Shown: positions 26,276 to 35,630, counted from the stretch's first letter. The stretch is 64,000 bases of DNA from Flavobacterium sp. ACN2 (GCF_002303885.1 NZ_MRCM01000008.1:186001-250000), one strand, 5' to 3'. Numbers and translations: made by a program. Notes: generated by a model not told the origin, from the sequence alone.

Positions 26276-26590
26276 TTAATGTTCTTTTATCTTCTCGAAA
26301 GTGCTCGTCAATGTTTTTTTAGCTTTGGCCAACGCACCGCTAAAAGCTTTTTCAAGACTTTCGGCGTGTTCTGTAACTGTAATTGGCTGTAGTTTTACGG
26401 GACGAACTTCAATCACACACTTTTTGTCATGCAAGCTGAATTTTTCTCCATTTTCATCTCCAAAATGAATTTCTACGCGAGTAATTTTATCTTGAAAACG
26501 GTCTAAGCTTTTTTCTACTTCTCCAGAAAAATAACTTTCTAATCTTGCACTTCCTTCAATGTTTTTGTCGGTGTTGATTTGTACTTTCAT
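26276..26590 (-). CDS. HPF/RaiA-family ribosome-associated protein
   Basis: A 104-residue protein with the beta-alpha-beta fold of ribosome hibernation factors. The N-terminal strand is MKVQINTDKNI, the helix YFSGEVEKSLDRFQDKI, VEIHFGDENGEK and VIEVRPVKLQPI are strands, and the C-terminal helix is basic (FSGALAKAKKTLTSTFEKIKE). It lacks the C-terminal extension of long HPF. It probably binds the 30S decoding region under slow growth. The family is clear; which hibernation subtype is not. Confidence 0.85.
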   Translation of the reverse strand: MKVQINTDKNIEGSARLESYFSGEVEKSLDRFQDKITRVEIHFGDENGEKFSLHDKKCVIEVRPVKLQPITVTEHAESLEKAFSGALAKAKKTLTSTFEKIKEH

Positions 26591-26793
26591 AACAAATAAA
26601 ATTTAATGATTCATTCTCAAACTTATCGATTTTAAAGCTAAAAGACAAGTAGGTTAAGGAAATATTATGAAATTTTAAATTGATTTATTTTTCAATTTTG
26701 TAATTTCCAATATGGCCAAAAGTTACCTAATAAGCTAAGGGAAAAACTTGTTTATTGGTTTTATGGGTATGTAGTTTTAAACTCTCAGACTGA

Positions 26794-27027
26794 ATGAGTA
26801 CAAACACCCTTTCAAAAGAAACCGAATTGAGATTGACTGAATTCTTCAACAATTCAATTGATTCCAAAAGTATGGCAAAAACCATTAGGCAAGTAAATTT
26901 CCTTATTGCGTTAAATGCAATACGAGAAGATGGATTTATGAAAACTGAAACCGTAAATATTGAAGATGGTTTCTATTGGCTAAATGAATTAGCAGAAATT
27001 CTTGATCCTTATTTGGTGATTGATTAA
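26794..27027 (+). CDS. Small helical protein, paralogue of 53877-54116
   Basis: A 77-residue cytoplasmic protein, LSKETELRLTEFFNNSIDSK, then IRQVNFLIALNA and the C-terminal GFYWLNELAEILDPYL. The gene at 53877 encodes the same plan (GFYWLNELAEILHPYL). Neither has a domain I can name. This copy is convergent with the methyltransferase cassette, and the other is divergent from an XRE regulator gene. A terminator lies at 27035-27062. Confidence 0.75.
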   Translation: MSTNTLSKETELRLTEFFNNSIDSKSMAKTIRQVNFLIALNAIREDGFMKTETVNIEDGFYWLNELAEILDPYLVID

Positions 27028-27034
27028 GAAATAT

Positions 27035-27062
27035 AAAAAGCCACTTGAAGGACTGGCTTTTT
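27035..27062 (+). terminator. Terminator after the small helical protein gene
   Basis: Arms AAAAAGCCA (27035-27043) and TGGCTTTTT (27054-27062), followed by further T. Confidence 0.8.
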
Positions 27063-27160
27063 TGTTTTTTTATTTGATTAATGTTCAGTTTATTTTGTTT
27101 TGAATTTATAAAAGTTAAGTATCACAATTCTTTATGAATATCATTTTTGATAATCGGGTT

Positions 27161-28132
27161 TTAAAATTCATAAACTTTATCACCCGAAACATAGAATTCT
27201 TCTGCTATTAGACTGTCAGAATCTAATGCTAAAGATTTCAATTGAATGTCAAGTACATGCTGTTTCATGCCATTGATAATGTTTGTAGATTCAACGTTAT
27301 AACCAAGGCTGTAAAAGTAATTGACTACTTCATAATGAGGGTGGTTATAGGATTTATGTTCGCCAGCAGATACCATTGCACAACATTGGTTGATTTTATT
27401 TAGAGCTGACCAAAAGCTTGGCTCATGATTTGTTTCAGATCCATGATGTGGTATTTGCGATAGTAAGTTAGTTTTGTCGGTAAATAAATCTAGATTCTTT
27501 TGTGTTATTCGTTGAAAGGTTATTTTTTCAACATCAGACGTAAATAAAACAAATTTGTCATCAAGTTTAAGTTTAAATAAAGTGGATAATAGATTCGCAA
27601 CTCTACTTCTTTTCATTCTGTTTTTTTCAGGAATAGAGCCTAAAGTACTGATGTATTCCGCCTTTTCAAAATGAGAAGGAGAAAGACAACGTAAATAATA
27701 TTCATCCGTTAAGTAAATTCTATAGTCAAAATCTAACTTTATGATTTCTTGTAAATTTTTATTATAACTGTTCAGGACTATTTCGAAAACCTTGAATAAT
27801 TCGGTTGAATTTGTAATGTTTGGTTCTAGATATTTCCAATATTCTATTTCGATGTCTTTAAGCGTATGACAAAATTTATTTATTCTAACATTATTCGCTG
27901 AACAGAAAGTTAATAATTCTGTCATTCCTGAATAGTGATCTGTATGGGGATGTGAAAGTACTATAAAATCAATTTCTTTTATGTTTTCTTTTATAATATG
28001 TTCCAGAATTGGATTTTTTCCGGCTTTACTTTTACAATCTATTATTCCAAGTTTTAATTGTTTAGTTTTAGTGAGCCATTCAATAAGAATTGAGTCACCT
28101 TGTCCAACATCTTTAAAAGTTATTTTTACCAT
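27161..28132 (-). CDS. MBL-fold hydrolase (ComEC/Rec2-like), fourth gene of the cassette
   Basis: This 323-residue soluble protein has FKDVGQGDSILIEW at 6-19, the metal-binding motif HPHTDH at 61-66, FTSDVE (third metal ligand Asp) and SQIPHHGSETNH. These are the standard motifs of the ComEC C-terminal metallo-beta-lactamase family. Members include nucleases and phosphodiesterases. It has no membrane part, so it is not a competence channel. It starts 7 bp after the receiver gene stop, as the last gene of the operon. In this setting it is the best candidate for the effector. Confidence 0.88.
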   Translation of the reverse strand: MVKITFKDVGQGDSILIEWLTKTKQLKLGIIDCKSKAGKNPILEHIIKENIKEIDFIVLSHPHTDHYSGMTELLTFCSANNVRINKFCHTLKDIEIEYWKYLEPNITNSTELFKVFEIVLNSYNKNLQEIIKLDFDYRIYLTDEYYLRCLSPSHFEKAEYISTLGSIPEKNRMKRSRVANLLSTLFKLKLDDKFVLFTSDVEKITFQRITQKNLDLFTDKTNLLSQIPHHGSETNHEPSFWSALNKINQCCAMVSAGEHKSYNHPHYEVVNYFYSLGYNVESTNIINGMKQHVLDIQLKSLALDSDSLIAEEFYVSGDKVYEF

Positions 28133-28139
28133 AATAAAT

Positions 28140-28862
28140 TTAATCTCTGGTTAAAGGCGAATCTTTAAATTTATCAAAAATATTTTTTTGTTCAAATAGA
28201 TCTGAATAATCTTCAAATTGTTCTATATATTCAAATAATCTTTCTCCTTTACTTGTTGTTACTTTGACCATTAAAATTGTTCCTACATCAAATTTTAAAA
28301 AATGCGTTAATGGCGTTTTTTCAAATTTTCTAATTTGAAAAAAATCTGATTTTTGATCAATTAAACAATTTAATATTACGTGTTCTTCAGAAAAATCTAT
28401 TATTTCAGCCAAAAATTCATCCACTCTCACATTTTTATTTTCATTTATTTCATTTTTAACCTCATTTATTAATTTTTGAATTCCATCAGGAGTTTCATAA
28501 ATTTCGCTTTTTTGCTTGGTAATACAAAATCTAGGAAATTTGTTGATTTCTGTTAAAACGGATAATAATTCTTCGGTTCTATGACTATCTCTTGACCAAA
28601 CAACAAGCTCATATTGTTTTTTAGATGGTATAATTTCATCAATCCATTGTGCACATTGGTATGGATCAAATGCTGAAGAATAATATAAATCAAGAAAAAT
28701 CAGTTCTACAGATTCAATTTGTTTTTCAGGAAAGTTACTTTCGTCGATATCAGCATCAAAATATCTAAAACCAATATCTTGGGATGATAAATAGTCTATT
28801 ATTCCTTGAACCTCGTCCTTTTTATCATCTACAATTGCTATTACAGGGCCAAACTCTATCAT
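28140..28862 (-). CDS. Receiver-domain protein, third gene of the cassette
   Basis: This 240-residue protein has a receiver-type N-terminal half (1-125): acidic pair D12/D13 in AIVDDKKDE, phospho-acceptor candidate D58 in LIFLDLYY, a Ser at 90 (VVWSRDS) and Lys in ITKQKS near 116-118. All key receiver positions are filled, though overall similarity to standard receivers is low. The C-terminal half (130-240) has no DNA-binding motif that I can see. It overlaps the ATPase gene by 4 bp, so translation is coupled. It may accept phosphate from the H-box of the ATPase protein. Confidence 0.8.
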   Translation of the reverse strand: MIEFGPVIAIVDDKKDEVQGIIDYLSSQDIGFRYFDADIDESNFPEKQIESVELIFLDLYYSSAFDPYQCAQWIDEIIPSKKQYELVVWSRDSHRTEELLSVLTEINKFPRFCITKQKSEIYETPDGIQKLINEVKNEINENKNVRVDEFLAEIIDFSEEHVILNCLIDQKSDFFQIRKFEKTPLTHFLKFDVGTILMVKVTTSKGERLFEYIEQFEDYSDLFEQKNIFDKFKDSPLTRD

Positions 28863-31078
28863 GCTTGTTCTTTATTAAATTTTAAAACTAATGCAGCGCC
28901 TCTGAACTGGGCAGGAATTTCTAATTCTTCTAACTTATCATTATTGGAAATGATGTCAACTTTTCCATACTTCATCATAATAGTGTCAATTAAATATAAG
29001 CCAATACCTATGCCCTCTACTTTTCGTGAAAAAAATGGTCTTACAAGATCAGTAATTTCATCTTTAAATCCAGGACCATTATCAACAAAAATTAAACAAA
29101 TTGCATCATTTTCTTTATAGGTTTTTACAAAGATTTGTTTGTTATCAACATAAGTGGTATCTAGCCAGTAAATGCTATTGTCTATGATATTCATAGCCAT
29201 TGTTATGAAATATCTTTTGTCACATTTAATAATATTCAAGGAGTCATCTAAGCAAAGTTCATAACTAACTTTCCTAACTCTCATTTTAAGTTTGTAATTA
29301 GAAAAAGCAATTTCTAAACATTCTTTAATACTAATAGGTTTATCCCCTCCTTTTCGTAATATTGAGATAATGCCATCTGTGTATTGTTTTAACTCATTTA
29401 CTTGATCAGAAATTATTATTTTATCAATCACAGAGTTATTAACTGTTTCTTCCATTCTAGGAACGAGCTTTTCAATTTCATGTAGAGCAACTGAGGCAGT
29501 CATTCCCACACCAGCAGGAATCAGTAATATATTTTTATCTTCTTCATATTTTTCTTCTAGCTTTTCAGCTTCTTCTAAAAGTTTCTTTTTCTTTTCTTCA
29601 TTATCTAAATCTGAATCTTCCAAAAGAGTTTTAAAATTATTTATTTTGGAATCGAATAAATTTGATGAATGTTTTTTATTATGATTTAACCATTTGGTTC
29701 TATCAACTAAACGAGTAGATTTAAATTCCGTTAATAAGTATTTTATGATGATATAAAATAAATCAAAACTTTCATTTTTAATAAATCCTTCTCTATTAGT
29801 CTTTTCAATTAAACCACCAGAATTTTCAGAATCTAAATATATGTAACCAATATTTTGGTTATTTGAAAACCATTCCTTGTTTTGAATACGTTCTAAGTCC
29901 AACCCTAACCAATCGTTATTTGGTTCTCCGTAATCATAAACCCTTAAATCGCCTTTAAAAACTTTTACCCCAGAATGTAGTTTTAAAATTTCTCTAAGAA
30001 CTTTTGGATCATTAGTATAGTCTCTCAAAGAGACCGGATCCAGATCATAAGAATAAAATTCAAAAAACAAGTTTCCAATTGACAAGTTGTTTTGATCGAA
30101 AACGGTCATTAAATCTTCTATTGCATTATCACTATATTCTTTTTTTTCGAGATAATTTCTATAATGTGGTCTAATATCACCTTTTATATTTGTATCGTAT
30201 TGAGGGTTATCTAATATAATCCTAGATCCAATGTTAGAATTGTTTTTTAATGTGAAAATATATTCAAAGCTTAGATTGTAAGAAGAATCAATTAAGGCAC
30301 TGATCTTGTAGGGGGCAGCTTCAAGAATTGAATTAACTGATGGAAAATCAATTAACCAATCGTTTTCAAGATTTAAATTAATTTTAAAGCCATCTTCTTG
30401 TATTTTAGGAGAAAGCATCGATATTATTTGGCCTTTTAACTCACGAGCCATTCCTTTAGTCCAAGTTTCTTTTAGACCACTTAATCTAATGTAAGTACCT
30501 CCCTTTTCTTTAAATCTAAAATCTTGAATATCATTTTTAATCTTCCACTTAATCGGAACATCTGATAAATGCTTAGATTGACTAAAATCTTTCCAATCAA
30601 TATAAAGCTGGATCTCATAGTTAGCCAACTCTTTACTTTCAATTTCTCTGGAATCAGGCTTGAATTTTAATAGAACTGGTCTAGTGATAAGTAATATTTG
30701 ACTGCTTAATTTGTGTACTGCGAATCTGCCAACTCCTTTTTCTCCCATAGGGACTCTATTGAATATAGGAGATTTTATGATTGTCCTTTCTCCTGTTATT
30801 TTGTCGACAGGTTTTCTAAAATCAGAGCCAGGTTCTAACCAGACATCTTCAATTATTTCTGAGGTCATTCCAATACCATCGTCTTCAATAATGATTACTG
30901 CTTTTTCAATATTTTCAATATCTCTAAATCTAACATTAACCTTTGTAGAGTCGGCATCATAACTGTTCTTTACAAGTTCATATATTGCCATTACTGGACT
31001 CTTTATTAATTCATTTCCAAGTAAAGTTAAAATATGAGCTTTTGGATTGAAGTGTTTCTCTTTTAAAATTTCTGGCAT
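28859..31078 (-). CDS. Double-GHKL protein: MORC/MutL-like ATPase plus histidine-kinase-like half
   Basis: This 739-residue protein has two ATP sites. The N-terminal GHKL domain has an N-box YELVKNSYDAD (33-43), EDDGIGM (65-71) and GEKGVGRFA (112-120), the last with the Lys loop typical of Hsp90/MutL/MORC proteins. A coiled-coil spans about 480-515. Next is an H-box-like ALHEIEKLVPRM with His533. A second GHKL domain follows with NIIDNSIYWL (630-639), VDNGPG (665-670) and GIGIGLYLID. It overlaps the methyltransferase gene by 16 bp and the receiver gene by 4 bp. It is soluble. Role inferred: DNA-state sensor and kinase. Confidence 0.88.
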   Translation of the reverse strand: MPEILKEKHFNPKAHILTLLGNELIKSPVMAIYELVKNSYDADSTKVNVRFRDIENIEKAVIIIEDDGIGMTSEIIEDVWLEPGSDFRKPVDKITGERTIIKSPIFNRVPMGEKGVGRFAVHKLSSQILLITRPVLLKFKPDSREIESKELANYEIQLYIDWKDFSQSKHLSDVPIKWKIKNDIQDFRFKEKGGTYIRLSGLKETWTKGMARELKGQIISMLSPKIQEDGFKINLNLENDWLIDFPSVNSILEAAPYKISALIDSSYNLSFEYIFTLKNNSNIGSRIILDNPQYDTNIKGDIRPHYRNYLEKKEYSDNAIEDLMTVFDQNNLSIGNLFFEFYSYDLDPVSLRDYTNDPKVLREILKLHSGVKVFKGDLRVYDYGEPNNDWLGLDLERIQNKEWFSNNQNIGYIYLDSENSGGLIEKTNREGFIKNESFDLFYIIIKYLLTEFKSTRLVDRTKWLNHNKKHSSNLFDSKINNFKTLLEDSDLDNEEKKKKLLEEAEKLEEKYEEDKNILLIPAGVGMTASVALHEIEKLVPRMEETVNNSVIDKIIISDQVNELKQYTDGIISILRKGGDKPISIKECLEIAFSNYKLKMRVRKVSYELCLDDSLNIIKCDKRYFITMAMNIIDNSIYWLDTTYVDNKQIFVKTYKENDAICLIFVDNGPGFKDEITDLVRPFFSRKVEGIGIGLYLIDTIMMKYGKVDIISNNDKLEELEIPAQFRGAALVLKFNKEQA

Positions 31079-32292
31079 AATAAATCTTTCATTTTTTTAG
31101 CAATTGCATTAGCCATTAAAGGAGGAACTGCATTACCAATTTGTTTAAATGCTGCTGAACGGGAGCCTTCAAAATAAAAATCATCTGGAAAAGATTGTAA
31201 TCTTGCAGCTTCACGAACAGAAATAGAACGACATTGCTTTACGTCTGGATGAATATAATAATGTCCGTCTTTAGCGATATGAGCTACAACAGTGTGAGAA
31301 ATTCCCAATCCATCAATTACTTTATATCTATCTGTAAACGCTGTTTCGTTTTTATGTGTTTTTAATTCTTCAGGTAAATCCGGATAGCGCAATCTTTCTT
31401 GTCCTTTATTCCATTTTTGAATTGCAGTTTTGTAAATAGCTAAATCTCTTGAATTATGGGGTCTAGAAATATGTTGTGTTACAAAATCGACTCCATTTCG
31501 CAATTCGAATTTTTCAAGATATTCATTTTTGATTTGAGTATAATTTACTGTTTTAAAACCTTCTCCGGGCTTTAATTTAGGTAAATCTTGAAAAGCATCA
31601 TTTACTTTATAATCATGAATTATTTTTTCAAATTCAGGAAATCCAAAATCATTTTCTTTTCGCCATCCAACAATTATGATTCTTTTACGAGCTTGTAAAA
31701 CACCAAAATCTGATGCGATTAAAGTATCATGATGTACTTCGTAACCAAGCCTTCTAAAATATGCTTTTAAATTCTTGAAATGTTCTCCCTTATTTGCAGT
31801 TAATAATCCAGGAACATTTTCAAAAACAAATGCTTTTGGTTTGAATTCTTTAAGAAACCTACCGTATTGAATATATAGTTTGTTTCGAGGGTCTTTCTCA
31901 ATGTCTTCTTGATGTCTTCTTAATAAGGAATACGCCTGACAAGGCGGGCCACCAATTATTAAATCTATTTGTTTTTTAGACTGTTTTATTTTATCAAAAA
32001 GGTCAGAAATTGTATCATCATTAATTTCTACATTTAAAACAGAATTAAGAATTTCATCTGGAATTTCTTTATAAAAATCTCTCGAAGTGATTTCGTTTTG
32101 AATGTATTTATAATATAAATCAAGATTATTTTTTGATTTTAAATAATGATATGCTGCTCTCGTTTTTATCGTTAAGCAAGCTTCAGGATTCATTTCGATA
32201 TGAGATACAGGGTTAAATCCTGCTTTGATAAATCCTTCAGACATACCAGAGGCACCGGCAAACAAATCAATAAAATTGAGGCTATTCTCCAT
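31063..32292 (-). CDS. C5 cytosine DNA methyltransferase, first gene of the cassette
   Basis: This 409-residue enzyme has all the main motifs: I (FIDLFAGASGMSEGF, 7-21), IV with catalytic C118 (GGPPCQAYS), VI (FENVPGL, ENV at 158-160), VIII (QARKRIIIVG), IX (SISVREAARLQSFPDDF) and X (KQIGNAVPPLMANAIA). The target-recognition region between VIII and IX cannot be read for specificity. It would mark host DNA in a restriction-like system. Unlike a simple type II system, no endonuclease of the usual kind follows; a GHKL ATPase, a receiver protein and an MBL hydrolase do. Confidence 0.95.
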   Translation of the reverse strand: MENSLNFIDLFAGASGMSEGFIKAGFNPVSHIEMNPEACLTIKTRAAYHYLKSKNNLDLYYKYIQNEITSRDFYKEIPDEILNSVLNVEINDDTISDLFDKIKQSKKQIDLIIGGPPCQAYSLLRRHQEDIEKDPRNKLYIQYGRFLKEFKPKAFVFENVPGLLTANKGEHFKNLKAYFRRLGYEVHHDTLIASDFGVLQARKRIIIVGWRKENDFGFPEFEKIIHDYKVNDAFQDLPKLKPGEGFKTVNYTQIKNEYLEKFELRNGVDFVTQHISRPHNSRDLAIYKTAIQKWNKGQERLRYPDLPEELKTHKNETAFTDRYKVIDGLGISHTVVAHIAKDGHYYIHPDVKQCRSISVREAARLQSFPDDFYFEGSRSAAFKQIGNAVPPLMANAIAKKMKDLLCQKF

Positions 32293-32610
32293 AATTTAAT
32301 TCTATTTTAAAAACGTTTTAACTTTTAAGCTTTTTTGTAGTTAAGAAGAGCAATTATGACCTTCTTAATTTTAAACGTTTTATAAAAACATGTTTTTTAT
32401 TTTATTATTATAGGTTTTATCTCGTTAAAAATAAAAATAATTTTTAATCAAAAAAATGCTATAATAAATTTTAAAACAAATATAGTTCTAAACTAGTTAC
32501 TTTGATTACGGAAAACCATATTTTATGTGGACAATTTTATTAATAAATACGAGATAAAAACAGCGTATTTATACGGTTTTTCATTAATGACAAAAAATTA
32601 GAAGCTTTTT
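32293..32610. promoter_or_regulatory. Upstream region of the methyltransferase cassette with repeated motifs
   Basis: The 10-mer AAACGTTTTA occurs at 32311-32320 and 32373-32382. TTAAGAAG (32341-32348) and CTTCTTAA (32361-32368) form an inverted repeat between them. A further 11-bp pair, TTTTATCTCGT (32415-32425) and ACGAGATAAAA (32549-32559), frames an A+T-rich spacer. These could be regulator sites or island edge sequences. No gene is seen in this 318-bp stretch. Confidence 0.5.
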
Positions 32611-35082
32611 CTACCCCTTATCCTTCTTCCCCCACTTAACCTTCATTTTTCCTTCATTATCGTAAGCAATCAAATGCAAGACAATACCGCGTTCTCGAAC
32701 GGCTTTTCGTTCTTCTTTGGTGGCGAGTTTGGCGTCGTTTTTAGAATTTCTTAGCGGGATGGTAAGCGCGAGATTGGTGCCTCGACCGAAAGAATAAATG
32801 CCTTCTGCGTCTAGGTTGAGAACGCTTGAACTTATAGTCAATTTATGGATATCGATTTGCTCGCCGCGCAGATTAAGCGAACCCGACAAATCGCTGAAAG
32901 TAATATTCTCAACATCGCGAAACGGAAAAGCAAATTTTCCGACTTTCATAATCGGTTCAAAATTGATTAAGGCACCTTGATTGACATTAAAATCCAGTTT
33001 CCCTTTCATCGAATTGACAATCAGATCGCCTTTACTGCTCATTAAACCCGCAACATTGGCATTGCTTGTCAATCGTCCGCGAATGTTTTTTGGACTAAAA
33101 GATTTGATTCCGAAATTATTAAAAGACCTTAAAAAACTTGCAATATCAACTCGGTTTACTTGTGCGTTTGAAGTAAAAACATAACGATTTCCGCTTGGCT
33201 GCACAGAACCGCTAAAGTTTATGCTTCCGCCAGAAGTATTTAATGTTCCGTTTTTAAGAAGAATCTTAGAATTTAGCATCTGGATTGTGGCCTGAGTATT
33301 GGTTGCGGTAAGTGATCCGTAGGTGATGTTATCGGCTTTGAGATTAATTACAGCCGCACATTTTTCTATTACTGATCGTAACTGATTTGTAAAATTGACA
33401 TTCTTTTTAACTGGTTTTTTCTCTGCCACTTTTTGTTTTGGAGAATTTTGCAGAACGCCTAAAAACTGTTTCACGTCAATATTCGGACAATAAATATTCC
33501 AATTTACCACCATTTTTTCGGGCGCGTCGTAATAGAGATTCAAGAAATTATCAATTTTTCCGTCAATGCGGATAATGTTCTTTTTGTGTTTGTAGGCTAT
33601 TTTTTTAATGTAAAGCGCTTCTTGCGTAAACGACAATTGTACAGCCGTTTTTTCGGCGTGAATCTTTTTTGGAATATAATCAAATGTGGCATCAGCAATA
33701 TCTACATCGCCCGTAAATTTGGGTTTATTGATGTACAAATCGACAATATCAAACTGAAATTTCAAATTGGCTTTGGCATGGCCGCTTTCGAAATGAAGAA
33801 TTTTCTCGTTCATCATTCCGTTGAGTTTCGAAATGTCAAAATCAGAATTTACAACTCCGGTGGCAATCGGTTTTTCGAGATTGTTAATTACGGCCTGAGC
33901 AATTTTTAACGGAATACTTTCATATTCAGCTTTAAAATTGGTTAGAATAATGGCTGAATTTGGATCGCTGGGTTCTTCTTTTGGTTTGAAATTATTCGTG
34001 AAAATTCCTTTGAAACTGCAATTGGTAAACAAACCATCTGGAATACTCACTTCATTATCGCGAATGTCTGCCTGAACCACAATTTTAGGATCGCCTTCTA
34101 CATTCAAATCTCCTTTTATGTCGCAGTTTACCTTAATCGGTTTTTTTATATCAAATTGGTTAAGTTTTGAACTGATGTTTGCCGACAATAAATTGGAAGC
34201 ATTTCGCCATAAAATATCCGTTCCAATATTGATTCCGAACAGCGAATTGTTTTTTCCGATATTAAAATAAGCGATAATGTCAAAAACGTCAGAACCAATT
34301 TTAAGTCCTTTGGTTTTAATATCTATTTTCTGATTGGCTTCGGCATACGAAATATCAAAATTGCCTTCCAGAACTTTTTCTTTGGCAAAACTTCCGTGAA
34401 CGGTATTAAAGGCTAGACTGTTAATTTTGGTTTTCAAATAGAGATTGGTCTGCCAGCTGTTATCGCCATAATTTACTTTAGATTCTAAACTTGCCACATC
34501 AAAATCAAACAGTTTATGCCCCAAATGATTGTCAATAATTACGTGGACTTTGTTGAGGTTTACTTCATCAATCGTAGTTTCGGGTTTTTCTTTGTCGGTT
34601 TGCGTTTTTTTCTTTTTGGGTTTAAAAATATTGGCGTTAGAATAACCGTTTTCGGCTTTATAAATATAAATATGGGCGTCGTTGATTAAGATTTTATGAA
34701 TGTTGATTTCGTGTTGCAACAAACTCAAAATGTTCAAACGCGCTTCAATTTCTTTTGCTCTCAGCAAAGTATGTTTGTGGCTTTGCCATTGATTGTCTTT
34801 TATTTCGACATCATTAAGCGCCAATGTAAAATTCGGAAAACCAGTTAGAAATTTATAATGAAAATCTCTAATATGAAATTTACCATTTATATTTTCATTG
34901 ATTTTGGTATTGACTTTAGCAATAATTTCGGCTTTATTTCGGTTAAAATATATCGACAAACCTCCGCAGGCAAGCAAAAGAATGGCAATTAAGCCCAAGA
35001 TAAAATATCCAAAACGTTTGGCATATTTTTTAAAAGAATCAGATTGCAGAAAGGATTTGGTTTTGGATAAAGCTTCTTTCAT
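32611..35082 (-). CDS. AsmA-family envelope protein
   Basis: An 823-residue protein with one N-terminal helix (about 22-45, FILGLIAILLLACGGLSIYF), then INENINGKFHIRDFHYKFLTGFPNFTLALNDVEI, the AsmA opening. A long chain of beta-rich repeats follows, and an AsmA-like C-terminal region (GALINFEPIMKVGKFAF) lies near 715. AsmA/TamB-like proteins bridge the periplasm and are linked to lipid transport and outer-membrane homeostasis. It is single-copy here with no operon partner. The assignment is at family level. Confidence 0.88.
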   Translation of the reverse strand: MKEALSKTKSFLQSDSFKKYAKRFGYFILGLIAILLLACGGLSIYFNRNKAEIIAKVNTKINENINGKFHIRDFHYKFLTGFPNFTLALNDVEIKDNQWQSHKHTLLRAKEIEARLNILSLLQHEINIHKILINDAHIYIYKAENGYSNANIFKPKKKKTQTDKEKPETTIDEVNLNKVHVIIDNHLGHKLFDFDVASLESKVNYGDNSWQTNLYLKTKINSLAFNTVHGSFAKEKVLEGNFDISYAEANQKIDIKTKGLKIGSDVFDIIAYFNIGKNNSLFGINIGTDILWRNASNLLSANISSKLNQFDIKKPIKVNCDIKGDLNVEGDPKIVVQADIRDNEVSIPDGLFTNCSFKGIFTNNFKPKEEPSDPNSAIILTNFKAEYESIPLKIAQAVINNLEKPIATGVVNSDFDISKLNGMMNEKILHFESGHAKANLKFQFDIVDLYINKPKFTGDVDIADATFDYIPKKIHAEKTAVQLSFTQEALYIKKIAYKHKKNIIRIDGKIDNFLNLYYDAPEKMVVNWNIYCPNIDVKQFLGVLQNSPKQKVAEKKPVKKNVNFTNQLRSVIEKCAAVINLKADNITYGSLTATNTQATIQMLNSKILLKNGTLNTSGGSINFSGSVQPSGNRYVFTSNAQVNRVDIASFLRSFNNFGIKSFSPKNIRGRLTSNANVAGLMSSKGDLIVNSMKGKLDFNVNQGALINFEPIMKVGKFAFPFRDVENITFSDLSGSLNLRGEQIDIHKLTISSSVLNLDAEGIYSFGRGTNLALTIPLRNSKNDAKLATKEERKAVRERGIVLHLIAYDNEGKMKVKWGKKDKG

Positions 35083-35253
35083 AGTAGCCGAATTTTAGAT
35101 GTATTAAAGATACTACAAAAAACATTAACTTTTTATTGGTTTGATTTTCAGGTAAATAAATTGTAATTTTAAAGTTATTTAGCTCATAATTAATGATAAT
35201 ACATTTATAACGAAAACTAATTTAGTAATGGTGTTTGATTTATTTTAAATTTT

Positions 35254-35261
35254 TAAATTTG
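35254..35261 (+). promoter_or_regulatory. Promoter -7 element TAAATTTG of trxA
   Basis: A TAnnTTTG match 52 bp before the ATG, with TTTG at 35234-35237 as a possible -33 box at a rather short spacing. Confidence 0.5.
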
Positions 35262-35312
35262 TACTGTAGTTTGAAAGTTAATATTTCAGACCTAATTTAA
35301 TCTTAATATATT

Positions 35313-35630
35313 ATGGCATTAGCAATAACAGATGCTACTTTTGATGAAGTAGTTTTAAAATCAGATAAACCAGTAATGGTAGATTTTTGGGCAGCATGGT
35401 GTGGTCCTTGTAGAATGGTTGGTCCAATCATTGACCAATTAAGCGACGAGTACGCTGGTAAAGTAGTTGTTGGTAAAGTAGATGTAGACGCTAACCAAGA
35501 ATTTGCTGCAAAATATGGTGTGCGTAACATACCAACCGTTTTGGTGTTTCATAACGGTGAAGTAGTAGGAAAACAAGTAGGAGTAGCTCCGAAACAAACC
35601 TACGCAGATAGTTTAGACGCTTTATTGTAA
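35313..35630 (+). CDS. trxA: Thioredoxin
   Basis: A 105-residue cytoplasmic disulfide reductant. The active site WCGPC has C30 and C33, buried Asp in VMVDFWA, and the cis-Pro lies in RNIPTVLVF near residue 74. Length and order are those of canonical TrxA. It is monocistronic, with a clear terminator. Confidence 0.97.
   Translation: MALAITDATFDEVVLKSDKPVMVDFWAAWCGPCRMVGPIIDQLSDEYAGKVVVGKVDVDANQEFAAKYGVRNIPTVLVFHNGEVVGKQVGVAPKQTYADSLDALL

Noticed and set aside
27161..28132. Competence protein ComEC
   Set aside because: Only the soluble MBL part is present. There are no membrane helices, and the gene lies in the methyltransferase operon.
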